From Nostoc sp. TH1S01 (GTDB lineage: Bacteria > Cyanobacteriota > Cyanobacteriia > Cyanobacteriales > Nostocaceae): a stretch of 40,161 bases of DNA. A model generated the notes under the pieces. That model had not been told where the DNA came from. It worked only from the letters and a program-made list of their open reading frames with translations, and searched no databases. Of this stretch, positions 33,961 to 40,161 are shown in pieces (the first letter of the stretch is position 1; each line of letters begins with the position of its first letter). The DNA is taken from contig JAGKSW010000126.1 in assembly GCA_018993265.1 (NCBI GenBank), positions 1 to 40,161 on the forward strand. Reading direction: 5' to 3'. A program made the position numbers and the translations under genes.

Positions 33961-35637
33961 ATGGCAGTCAGCAGCACGGCGGCACCCCCAACCCCGTGGT
34001 CAAAAACTTTAGCTGAGCCAGAAATCCACAAAACCTCATTTGTCCACTCCTTCTCCAACGTGATTGGAGATGTGCGGATTGGTGCAAATGTAATCGTTGC
34101 TCCGGGGACTTCGATTAGAGCGGATGAAGGTACACCTTTTTACATCGGTGAGAATACCAATATCCAAGATGGTGTAGTGATTCATGGGTTGGAGCAAGGC
34201 CGAGTAGTTGGCGATGATGGCAATGAATACTCGGTGTGGATTGGTAAGAATGCTTCTATTACCCACATGGCTCTGATTCATGGCCCAGCTTATGTAGGGG
34301 AAAATTGCTTTATTGGTTTTCGCTCCACAGTATTTAATGCCAGAGTCGGTGCGGGGTGCATTGTGATGATGCACGCTTTAATTCAAGATGTAGAAATTCC
34401 CCCAGGTAAATATGTACCGTCGGGAGCGATAATCACCAGCCAGCAGCAAGCTGACCGTCTGCCAGATGTGCAAGACCAAGACCAGCAATTTGCTCATCAT
34501 GTAGTGGGAATTAATCAGGCACTGCGGGCTGGTTATCTCTGTGCTGCTGATAGCAAATGTATTGCACCCATCCGGGATGAATTAGCTAAATCTTATACAA
34601 GTAATGGGTTAACTGTTTTAGAGTTGGAAAGGAGTAGTGAAGTGGCGAGCAATAGCTTGGGTGCGGAAACCATAGATCAAGTGCGTTATCTATTGGAGCA
34701 AGGATATAAAATCGGTACAGAACACGTAGACCAAAGACGGTTCCGCACTGGTTCTTGGACAAGCTGTCAACCAATTGAAGCAAGATCGGTAAATGAAGCT
34801 TTATCAGCTTTGGAAAGCTGTTTGGCAGATCATAGTGGCGAGTACGTGCGTTTATTTGGCATTGACCCCAAAGGTAAACGTCGGGTATTAGAAACAATTA
34901 TTCAACGCCCGGATGGTTTAGTCACAGCAGGAGCCAGCTTTAAAGCACCTGCTAGCACAGGTGGTTCTAGCTACAGCAGCTACAACGGCAATGGTAATAG
35001 TAACGGTGCTGGGATTGGTTCAATCAGTGCTGAAACTGTAGAGCAAATCCGCAAGCTGTTAGCTGGGGGTTTCAAAATTGGTACAGAACACGTAGATGAG
35101 CGTCGTTTCCGCACAGGTTCTTGGGCTAGCTGTAAGCCGATAGAAGCGACTTCAACTAATGACGTTGTGGCTGCTTTAGAAGAATGTATTGGCAACCATC
35201 AAGGCGAGTATGTTCGGTTGATTGGTATTGACCCGAAAGCTAAACGCCGGGTTTTAGAAAGCATTATTCAAAGACCTAATGGCCCAGCTGCACCCTCTGG
35301 TGGCCAAAAATCCTATCCTAGTTCAAGTATTGCTAACGCGCCAAAAGCAACAGCAAACGCACCTGCTAGCAGCAACCGCTTGAATGCAGAAGTTGTAGAC
35401 CAACTACGGCAATTACTGGCTGGTGGTTATAAGATTAGCGCCGAACACGTAGACCAAAGACGTTTCCGGACTGGTTCTTGGGCTAGCTGTGGCCAAATTG
35501 AGGCAAGAGCGGAAAGAGATGCGATCGCAGCTTTAGAAGCATACCTATCTGAATATGAAGGTGAATACGTGCGGTTGATTGGTATTGACCCCAAAGCCAA
35601 GCGTCGTGTGTTAGAAACAATTATTCAACGTCCATAG
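33961..35637 (+). CDS. ccmM: Carboxysome assembly protein / gamma-carbonic anhydrase CcmM
   Basis: The 558-residue protein organises Rubisco inside the beta-carboxysome. Residues 1-209 form the left-handed beta-helix gamma-carbonic-anhydrase domain with zinc ligands His75 (GVVIHG), His102 and His107 (THMALIHG), and the Cys194/Cys200 pair (YLCAADSKC) that stabilises the active oxidised form. Three Rubisco-small-subunit-like (SSUL) modules follow at about 234-318, 356-440 and 474-558, each with [13 protein letters not shown] and GEYVRL-GIDPKxKRRVLExII, joined by flexible Ser/Gly/Ala-rich linkers. Modules 1 and 2 have two cysteines (269/287; 391/409) and module 3 only Cys510. SD AGGAGG precedes ATG 33961. 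An internal start for the short SSUL-only isoform is at 34642. Confidence 0.97.
   Translation: MAVSSTAAPPTPWSKTLAEPEIHKTSFVHSFSNVIGDVRIGANVIVAPGTSIRADEGTPFYIGENTNIQDGVVIHGLEQGRVVGDDGNEYSVWIGKNASITHMALIHGPAYVGENCFIGFRSTVFNARVGAGCIVMMHALIQDVEIPPGKYVPSGAIITSQQQADRLPDVQDQDQQFAHHVVGINQALRAGYLCAADSKCIAPIRDELAKSYTSNGLTVLELERSSEVASNSLGAETIDQVRYLLEQGYKIGTEHVDQRRFRTGSWTSCQPIEARSVNEALSALESCLADHSGEYVRLFGIDPKGKRRVLETIIQRPDGLVTAGASFKAPASTGGSSYSSYNGNGNSNGAGIGSISAETVEQIRKLLAGGFKIGTEHVDERRFRTGSWASCKPIEATSTNDVVAALEECIGNHQGEYVRLIGIDPKAKRRVLESIIQRPNGPAAPSGGQKSYPSSSIANAPKATANAPASSNRLNAEVVDQLRQLLAGGYKISAEHVDQRRFRTGSWASCGQIEARAERDAIAALEAYLSEYEGEYVRLIGIDPKAKRRVLETIIQRP
34628..34644 (+). promoter_or_regulatory. Internal ribosome-binding site and GTG start for short CcmM
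   Basis: AAAGGAG (34628-34634) is followed after seven bases by GTG 34642-34644, which is in frame as Val228 of CcmM. It lies just after the carbonic-anhydrase domain and just before SSUL module 1, so it would yield a product of about 331 residues with three SSUL modules, equivalent to the M35 isoform known in Synechococcus. Confidence 0.8.
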
Positions 35638-35638
35638 A

Positions 35639-35763
35639 AGTGCTGAGTTGAAAGTGCTGAGTGCTGAGTTAAAGGCAAGTCAGTTTAGTCAACTAGTCAT
35701 CTTATTTGTAAACTGAAGATGTTGTATTTATACTCAGCACTCAGAACTCAGCACTCAGAACTT
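35639..35763. repeat. Inverted pair of AGTGCTG / CAGCACT heptamer arrays
   Basis: AGTGCTGAGT-type units (35639-35670) and ACTCAGCAC-type units (35731-35763) are reverse complements and could fold the ccmM-ccmN spacer into a large hairpin. Confidence 0.8.
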
Positions 35764-35787
35764 CTATCTTCCGAGGTTTAATTTTCC

Positions 35788-36537
35788 ATGTCTGTGCCGC
35801 CACTGCGCCTCCACAATAACTTTGACCCTTATATTAGTGGCGAGGTGAATATTCATCCCAGTGCAGTACTAGCACCTGGTGTGATACTCCAAGCGGCTAC
35901 CAACAGCAAAATAATTATTGGCCCTGGTGTTTGTATTGGTATGGGGTCAATTCTCCAAGTCAATGAAGGCACCCTGGAAGTAGAAGCAGGCGCTAACCTG
36001 GGAGCCGGTTTTTTGATGGTGGGAGCAGGCAAAATTGGTACAAATGCTTGTATTGGTGCAGCAACAACAATTTTTAATTGTTCTGTGGAACCAGGCGCAG
36101 TAGTACCACCAAGCTCAGTGTTAGGAGATACTAGTCGTCAGATTAGTCTCACTAAACCACAAGAACCACTCACTGATAAAGCTGTTTCTCCTAATACCCA
36201 ACAGCAGCAACCAGAAGGCAATAATTTAGAAGGAAGTGAGGAAAAACCTATTTCTATTTCCTCAACCAATCTCTCGGCTTCTGCTTTCTTAGAGTTAACG
36301 CACCAGTCTATTTCGATTCCCCAACCGTCGCCCACTCCGTCTGCCCAACCACCTCCAAACCAAAACGATGAAACTGCTGCTAGTTCATCAGAAGTAAGTT
36401 CGGAGAACCAGGCTGAGTCTTCTGATATTTTTGGCACTCAAATTTATGGGCAAGGAAGCATTCACAGGCTGTTAACAACGTTATTTCCCCATAGGCAATC
36501 CTTGAATAATCCTAATTCTGACGAACCACCTGAATAA
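35788..36537 (+). CDS. ccmN: Carboxysome assembly protein CcmN
   Basis: The 249-residue protein links the CcmM-Rubisco core to the shell. The N-terminal part (about 1-120) is a short beta-helix with hexapeptide repeats (VNIHPSAVLAPGVILQ, IIIGPGVCIGMGSILQ, GAGKIGTNACIGAATTIF). A Pro/Ser/Glu-rich linker follows (about 125-215). The C-terminus carries an amphipathic encapsulation peptide, IYGQGSIHRLLTTLFPHRQ (about 219-237), the motif that binds CcmK shell hexamers. Order and length agree with CcmN of Nostocales. Only a weak SD (CGAGG) precedes ATG 35788. It lies fifth in the ccm operon. Confidence 0.93.
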   Translation: MSVPPLRLHNNFDPYISGEVNIHPSAVLAPGVILQAATNSKIIIGPGVCIGMGSILQVNEGTLEVEAGANLGAGFLMVGAGKIGTNACIGAATTIFNCSVEPGAVVPPSSVLGDTSRQISLTKPQEPLTDKAVSPNTQQQQPEGNNLEGSEEKPISISSTNLSASAFLELTHQSISIPQPSPTPSAQPPPNQNDETAASSSEVSSENQAESSDIFGTQIYGQGSIHRLLTTLFPHRQSLNNPNSDEPPE

Positions 36538-36563
36538 GTGTTAATTGTAAGTTGTCCTCTAAA

Positions 36564-36616
36564 GTATGAAGTGTGAAGTATGAATTATGAAGGATGATAA
36601 AACTGATTTCATCCTT
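36564..36616. repeat. GTATGAA heptamer array with adjoining hairpin
   Basis: GTATGAA, GTGTGAA, GTATGAA, TTATGAA (36564-36591), overlapping the hairpin AAGGATGA (36590-36597) / TCATCCTT (36609-36616), in the ccmN-ccmO spacer. Whether the hairpin attenuates transcription into ccmO is unknown. Confidence 0.75.
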
Positions 36617-36721
36617 TATGCTTGATTCTTCTGCCTTTTGCTTTCAATCATTGGCTTACCCTTGGGACAGCTACTAAAAGGGCATTTACATCATTGACTG
36701 TGAGTATCCTGGAGAATCCAC

Positions 36722-37516
36722 ATGGACACATATAATCAACAGTCCCTTAGCACTTTTCGGGCATCGCGTCGGCGAGATAAAGATAATCTCAAGGATACTG
36801 CCTTGGGTATGGTATCTACCCTCAGCTTTCCTGCAATTGTTGGCACTGCTGACATGATGTTGAAATCTGCTGGGGTTCACCTAGTGGGATATGAAAAAAT
36901 TGGTAGCGGTCACTGTACAGCAATTGTGCGGGGTGGCATTGCGGATGTACGCCTAGCGGTTGAGTCAGGTGTACAAACTGCTGAACAGTTTGGTCAATTG
37001 GTTTCTAGTTTGGTAATTCCTCGTCCTTTCCCGAATCTAGATGTAGTACTACCCATTACTAATAGATTAAGTAAATATATGGAGGAGGGTAGTTATAGCC
37101 GTTTGAGTAATTTAGCCATTGGACTGGTGGAAACGCGAGGGTTTCCAGCGATGGTAGGAGCTTGCGATGCCATGCTCAAATCGGCTGATGTGCAGTTGGC
37201 TGCTTACGAAAAAATCGGTGCGGGTTTGTGTACAGCCATTATTCGTGGTTCTGTGGCTAATGTTGCGGTAGCAGTGGAAGCAGGAATGTATGAGGCAGAA
37301 CGCATTGGGGAATTGAACGCGGTGATGGTGATTCCTCGGCCGTTGGATGAGTTGGAACAGACTTTACCTGTGGCAAGTTGTTGGATAGAAGAACGGCAAC
37401 CAATCAAGATGCCAGTAAATATTAAGGAGCAAGTGGCTGAGTTAGAGGTACTGCAATTGCCAGACTTGGCTAAATTGCCTGCAAAAGTTACGGAAGAATT
37501 ATGGAATGATGAATGA
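36722..37516 (+). CDS. ccmO: Carboxysome shell protein CcmO (tandem BMC domains)
   Basis: A 264-residue protein with two fused BMC domains. Domain 1 (about 26-116): [53 protein letters not shown]. Domain 2 (about 131-217): AIGLVETRGFPAMVGACDAM, LAAYEKIGAGLCTAIIRGSV, IPRPLDELEQTLPV. A basic N-terminal extension (RASRRRDKDN) and a Glu/Leu-rich tail flank them. CcmO is thought to form pseudohexamers placed at edges or facets of the shell. It is 184 bp after ccmN on the same strand, separated by heptamer repeats and a hairpin; SD TGGAGAA precedes ATG 36722. Placement beside the ccm operon is clade-dependent. Confidence 0.92.
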   Translation: MDTYNQQSLSTFRASRRRDKDNLKDTALGMVSTLSFPAIVGTADMMLKSAGVHLVGYEKIGSGHCTAIVRGGIADVRLAVESGVQTAEQFGQLVSSLVIPRPFPNLDVVLPITNRLSKYMEEGSYSRLSNLAIGLVETRGFPAMVGACDAMLKSADVQLAAYEKIGAGLCTAIIRGSVANVAVAVEAGMYEAERIGELNAVMVIPRPLDELEQTLPVASCWIEERQPIKMPVNIKEQVAELEVLQLPDLAKLPAKVTEELWNDE

Positions 37517-37585
37517 TGAATTTTGAATTTTGAGTGATGAATTGTGGGAAAATTCTCATCAGAATTCAGTATTCAGCATTCATCT
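37511..37585. repeat. Imperfect inverted repeat after ccmO
   Basis: GATGAAT-rich units (TGATGAATTTTGAATTTTGA) are mirrored by AATTCAGTATTCAGCATTCATC downstream, forming an imperfect hairpin at the end of the ccm transcript. It may act in termination. Confidence 0.5.
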
Positions 37586-37674
37586 TTGGCTGGAAGGCAT
37601 CTTACGCTTCGCTTGTTGTTTTGATCATAACTTTTACAGACTATAAATCAAATATCTTTCTTTTAATAGCGAAA

Positions 37675-37768
37675 ATAGATTTTTATCTATACTAAAACTC
37701 ATAACTTTGTATGAGCGACACCGTATGATGTGCAGGTGTTTAGTGATACTAGTTTTATATCTATAGAT
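37675..37768 (+). promoter_or_regulatory. Upstream region of the LysR gene with paired ATCTAT dyads
   Basis: ATAGAT-TTTT-ATCTAT (37675-37690) and the ten-base palindrome ATCTATAGAT (37759-37768) share the same half-site, 70-80 bp apart, in front of the LysR gene. The first fits the T-N11-A dyad form of LysR sites and suggests autoregulation. The gene's SD AGAGGAG (37776-37782) is eight bases before TTG. Confidence 0.45.
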
Positions 37769-37790
37769 CGCTATTAGAGGAGAATCACCC

Positions 37791-38720
37791 TTGAATCAAG
37801 CGACGCTACACCAGTTGAAGGTTTTTGAAGCGGCGGCTCGGCATGGTAGCTTTACTCGTGCTGCGGAAGAATTGTTCCTGACTCAACCTACAGTGTCTAT
37901 GCAAATCAAACAGTTGACAAAATCTGTGGGGTTGCCTTTATTTGAGCAGGTGGGGAAACGCTTGTATTTGACAGAGGCAGGTAGAGAACTGTTTGCCACT
38001 TGTCGGCAAATTTTTGAGACTATCGCCCAGTTTGAAATGAAAGTTGCGGATTTGAAAGGGCTAAAGCAAGGTCAATTACGTTTAGCAGTCATTACCACAG
38101 CCAAGTATTTTATTCCGCGTTTGTTAGGGCCATTTTGTCAGCGTTACCCAGGGATTGATATTTCTCTGCAAGTAACAAATCACGAAAAAATTATTGAGCG
38201 AATGATGAATAATCTGGATGACTTGTATATTATGAGTCAGGTTCCAGAACATTTGGATGTGAATTGTGAGCCATTTTTAGACAATCCTTTGGTGGTTTTT
38301 GCACCAGTAAATCATCCACTTGCAAAGGAGAAAAATATCCCAATTCAAGAGCTAAATAATGAAGCTTTTATTATGCGTGAACCGGGTTCAGGTACTCGTC
38401 GTGCTGTGCAGAATTTGTTAGAAGAACACGGAGTAAAAGTGAACGTCAAGCTGGAATTGGGAAGTAACGAAGCAATTAAACAAGCGATCGCAGGTGGTTT
38501 AGGAATTTCTGTTTTATCACGTCATACTTTACTCTCAGATGCCTCAGAGTTCAGTATTTTAGATGTGCAACACTTCCCCATCAAGCGAGCTTGGTACATG
38601 GTTTATCCGGCTGGAAAACAGTTATCAATCGTAGCTCATACCTATTATGAGTATTTAATTGATGCGGCAAAAACATTTGTTGAGCAGACTGAAACTCCTG
38701 TTTACAGCACTGTTGATTAA
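37791..38720 (+). CDS. cmpR: LysR-type carbon-assimilation regulator (CmpR/RbcR type)
   Basis: A 309-residue LysR regulator. The N-terminal winged HTH reads TLHQLKVFEAAARHGSFTRA, AEELFLTQPTVSMQIKQLTK. The effector domain has KVADLKGLKQGQLRLAVITT, AKYFIPRLLGPFCQRYPGID and MREPGSGTRRAVQNLLEEHG. This is the wording of the CmpR/NdhR/RbcR group that senses ribulose bisphosphate, 2-phosphoglycolate or related metabolites to control cmp, ndh and ccm/rbc genes. The best remembered match is CmpR of Synechococcus, but no cmpABCD is present, so RbcR-type is possible. The start is TTG 37791, with a good SD; there is no ATG nearby. Its place at the end of the carbon island supports a role in it. Confidence 0.85.
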   Translation: MNQATLHQLKVFEAAARHGSFTRAAEELFLTQPTVSMQIKQLTKSVGLPLFEQVGKRLYLTEAGRELFATCRQIFETIAQFEMKVADLKGLKQGQLRLAVITTAKYFIPRLLGPFCQRYPGIDISLQVTNHEKIIERMMNNLDDLYIMSQVPEHLDVNCEPFLDNPLVVFAPVNHPLAKEKNIPIQELNNEAFIMREPGSGTRRAVQNLLEEHGVKVNVKLELGSNEAIKQAIAGGLGISVLSRHTLLSDASEFSILDVQHFPIKRAWYMVYPAGKQLSIVAHTYYEYLIDAAKTFVEQTETPVYSTVD

Positions 38721-38826
38721 GTTTTGGCATCTTTGTATTTATTAAGCTTCGACTTGCTTGACGGGAAGAACCTGAACCATTACAAAGTTAACCAGCAGAG
38801 TCATTTTATATGGGGGAAAGCTGGCA

Positions 38827-40161
38827 GTGACAAACCTGGAAACTCCTTCTCTAAGAAAAACAGTCCCAACCCAGGTAGTAGCCGTGACGGTGTACAGTGA
38901 TCAAGCCTTAGTTACACGACGAGGTGTAGTTGCTTTGGTAGGGGTGGAAAGGGAATTGGTGATTAATTCACTGCCAGTGACTCTAGAAACTGATTCTGTG
39001 CGGGTGAGCGGTACAGGTACTATAGGAGTAAGTTTGTTGGGAGTTAGTAGCGATCGCATCTACACTACCGAACCAGTAGCCGAACGAGTAGCGCAATTAA
39101 CTCGCCAAATTCAACAAATAGAAGCGGAAAAACGCAATTTGCAAGCGCAAATTGATGCTTTAGCTTTACAAGCAAGATTTATTGAAGGTTTGCGGGAAAA
39201 AACCGAAGAACCATTTGCCCAAAGTTTGTCTCGTAAAAATCTCAGCCTTAGTGAGACTTTAGATTTTTTAAATTTTTTGGGCAGCCAGTATAGTGAATAT
39301 GCGATCGCATCTGGAGATTGTCACAGTCAACAGCAGGAACTAGATAAGCAACTGCAAGCACTCCGCGCCACATTACACAACATTCAAACACCCCATCCCA
39401 AAGAAAGTTTTAACTTGGTTGTTGGTGTAGAAGTTGCTGGCGCAGGCGAATTTGAACTAGAAGTGTCCTACATTGTGAATCGTGCTAGTTGGACTCCACT
39501 TTATGACTTACGGGTAGATAGTGCAAGTAATACAGTACATTTGAGCTACCTGGCAGAAGTCACCCAAAATACTGGCGAAGATTGGCAAGATGTGGCACTT
39601 AGCCTTTCAACTGCGAAACCAGGATTAGGTACGCTACCACCCAAACTCGAACCTTGGTATATTGACACCCTACGTTCACGCTCATTGCAACGAGTATTAC
39701 CTCGTCCATCATTACCTACCATTGCGGCTGCACCTGCTGCGGCTGAGGCATTTTTTTCGCAAGATGAGGAAGATTTAGCCAGTGATGCTCCGATTCCAGC
39801 AGAAAATGTCGGAGCGACAGTTTCCAAAGAGGGTAGTGTAGTTACTTTTAAACTCAATGGTAGTGGTAACATCCCTAGTGACGGTGCGCCGCATAAAACT
39901 ACAATTTTTAATGATGATTACCCTTGTGTTTTTAATTATGTAGCAATGCCGCGTTTGGTGAGCTTTGCTTATTTACAGGCTCATGTCCAAAACAGTTCTG
40001 ATGGCGCAACTTTATTACCAGGGAAAGCTAATATTTTTCGAGATAGTATTTTTGTAGGTGCGACTCAATTACAAAATATTGCGCCTGGGCAAGAATTTGT
40101 CTTGAACTTAGGAATTGATGAAAATTTAAAAATTGAACGTAACTTAGTACAGCTTTGCACA
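38827..40161 (+). CDS. MuiA-family protein (DUF4140/DUF4139), 3' end outside window
   Basis: An open frame from GTG 38827 (SD GGGGGAAAG at 38811-38819) continues without stop to the window end: 445 codons. The N-terminus (VVAVTVYSDQALVTRRGVVA) is the DUF4140 domain. A coiled coil of about 50 residues (VAERVAQLTRQIQQIEAEKR and following) comes next. The DUF4139 domain then begins with VSYIVNRASWTPLYDLRVDS and SYLAEVTQNTGEDWQDVALS, LSTAKP, and continues to the edge. The family is annotated 'mucoidy inhibitor A' from one old report; the biochemical role is unknown and the beta-sandwich suggests an envelope or adhesion function. It is 106 bp after the LysR gene; whether they share a transcript is unclear. 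Confidence 0.85.
   Translation, partial: MTNLETPSLRKTVPTQVVAVTVYSDQALVTRRGVVALVGVERELVINSLPVTLETDSVRVSGTGTIGVSLLGVSSDRIYTTEPVAERVAQLTRQIQQIEAEKRNLQAQIDALALQARFIEGLREKTEEPFAQSLSRKNLSLSETLDFLNFLGSQYSEYAIASGDCHSQQQELDKQLQALRATLHNIQTPHPKESFNLVVGVEVAGAGEFELEVSYIVNRASWTPLYDLRVDSASNTVHLSYLAEVTQNTGEDWQDVALSLSTAKPGLGTLPPKLEPWYIDTLRSRSLQRVLPRPSLPTIAAAPAAAEAFFSQDEEDLASDAPIPAENVGATVSKEGSVVTFKLNGSGNIPSDGAPHKTTIFNDDYPCVFNYVAMPRLVSFAYLQAHVQNSSDGATLLPGKANIFRDSIFVGATQLQNIAPGQEFVLNLGIDENLKIERNLVQLCT

Overview
The window looks like chromosome of a filamentous, probably heterocyst-forming cyanobacterium (Nostoc/Anabaena type). The reasons are the many GCGATCGC (HIP1) octamers, intergenic spacers full of tandem heptanucleotide repeats (CAGCACT, GAGGCTA, GACAAAG, AGTCATT, GTATGAA), and gene content typical of the group. 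Names rest on reading motifs and on remembered family sequences; no database search was run.

Left part (1-8.1 kb): a transposase-like tail, mutS on the minus strand with an in-frame repeat insertion, a CbiG/CobE-type cobalamin protein on the plus strand, a small four-helix membrane protein, a secreted double peptidoglycan-binding protein, a graveyard of IS605-type tnpB and IS5-type transposase remnants, and an FAD-dependent monooxygenase-like gene.

Middle part (8.1-25.3 kb): a P2A (Ca2+-type) ATPase is translationally coupled to an unrecognised protein that combines a ribbon-helix-helix-like N-terminus with a kinase-like loop. A perfect 21-bp dyad lies between this pair and a divergent STAND/AAA-like gene with degenerate nucleotide-binding motifs. 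Then come a decayed AAA-like gene, a small secreted protein, two large TpsA-type haemagglutinin exoproteins, and an RND efflux pair (HAE1 pump plus membrane-fusion protein) preceded by the stump of a TetR regulator and its apparent palindromic operator.

Right part (26-38.7 kb): an inorganic-carbon concentrating island. An SbtA-family bicarbonate permease and a PII-like SbtB-type protein are followed by a minus-strand operon ndhF4-ndhD4-cupB (constitutive-type NDH-1 CO2-uptake complex). Divergent from it is the carboxysome operon ccmK2-ccmK1-ccmL-ccmM-ccmN followed by ccmO, and then a CmpR/RbcR-type LysR regulator. Together they would bring in HCO3-, hydrate CO2 at the thylakoid membrane, build the beta-carboxysome shell, recruit Rubisco and carbonic anhydrase through CcmM, and tune expression to carbon supply. 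CcmM carries a complete gamma-carbonic-anhydrase site and a clear internal ribosome start for its short isoform. The window ends inside a MuiA/DUF4139-type gene.

The best candidates for something undescribed are the RHH/kinase-like protein coupled to the Ca2+-type ATPase, with its dyad operator; the two tiny TGATG-coupled reading frames at 25.5 kb; and the startless coding-like frame between ndhF4 and ccmK2.
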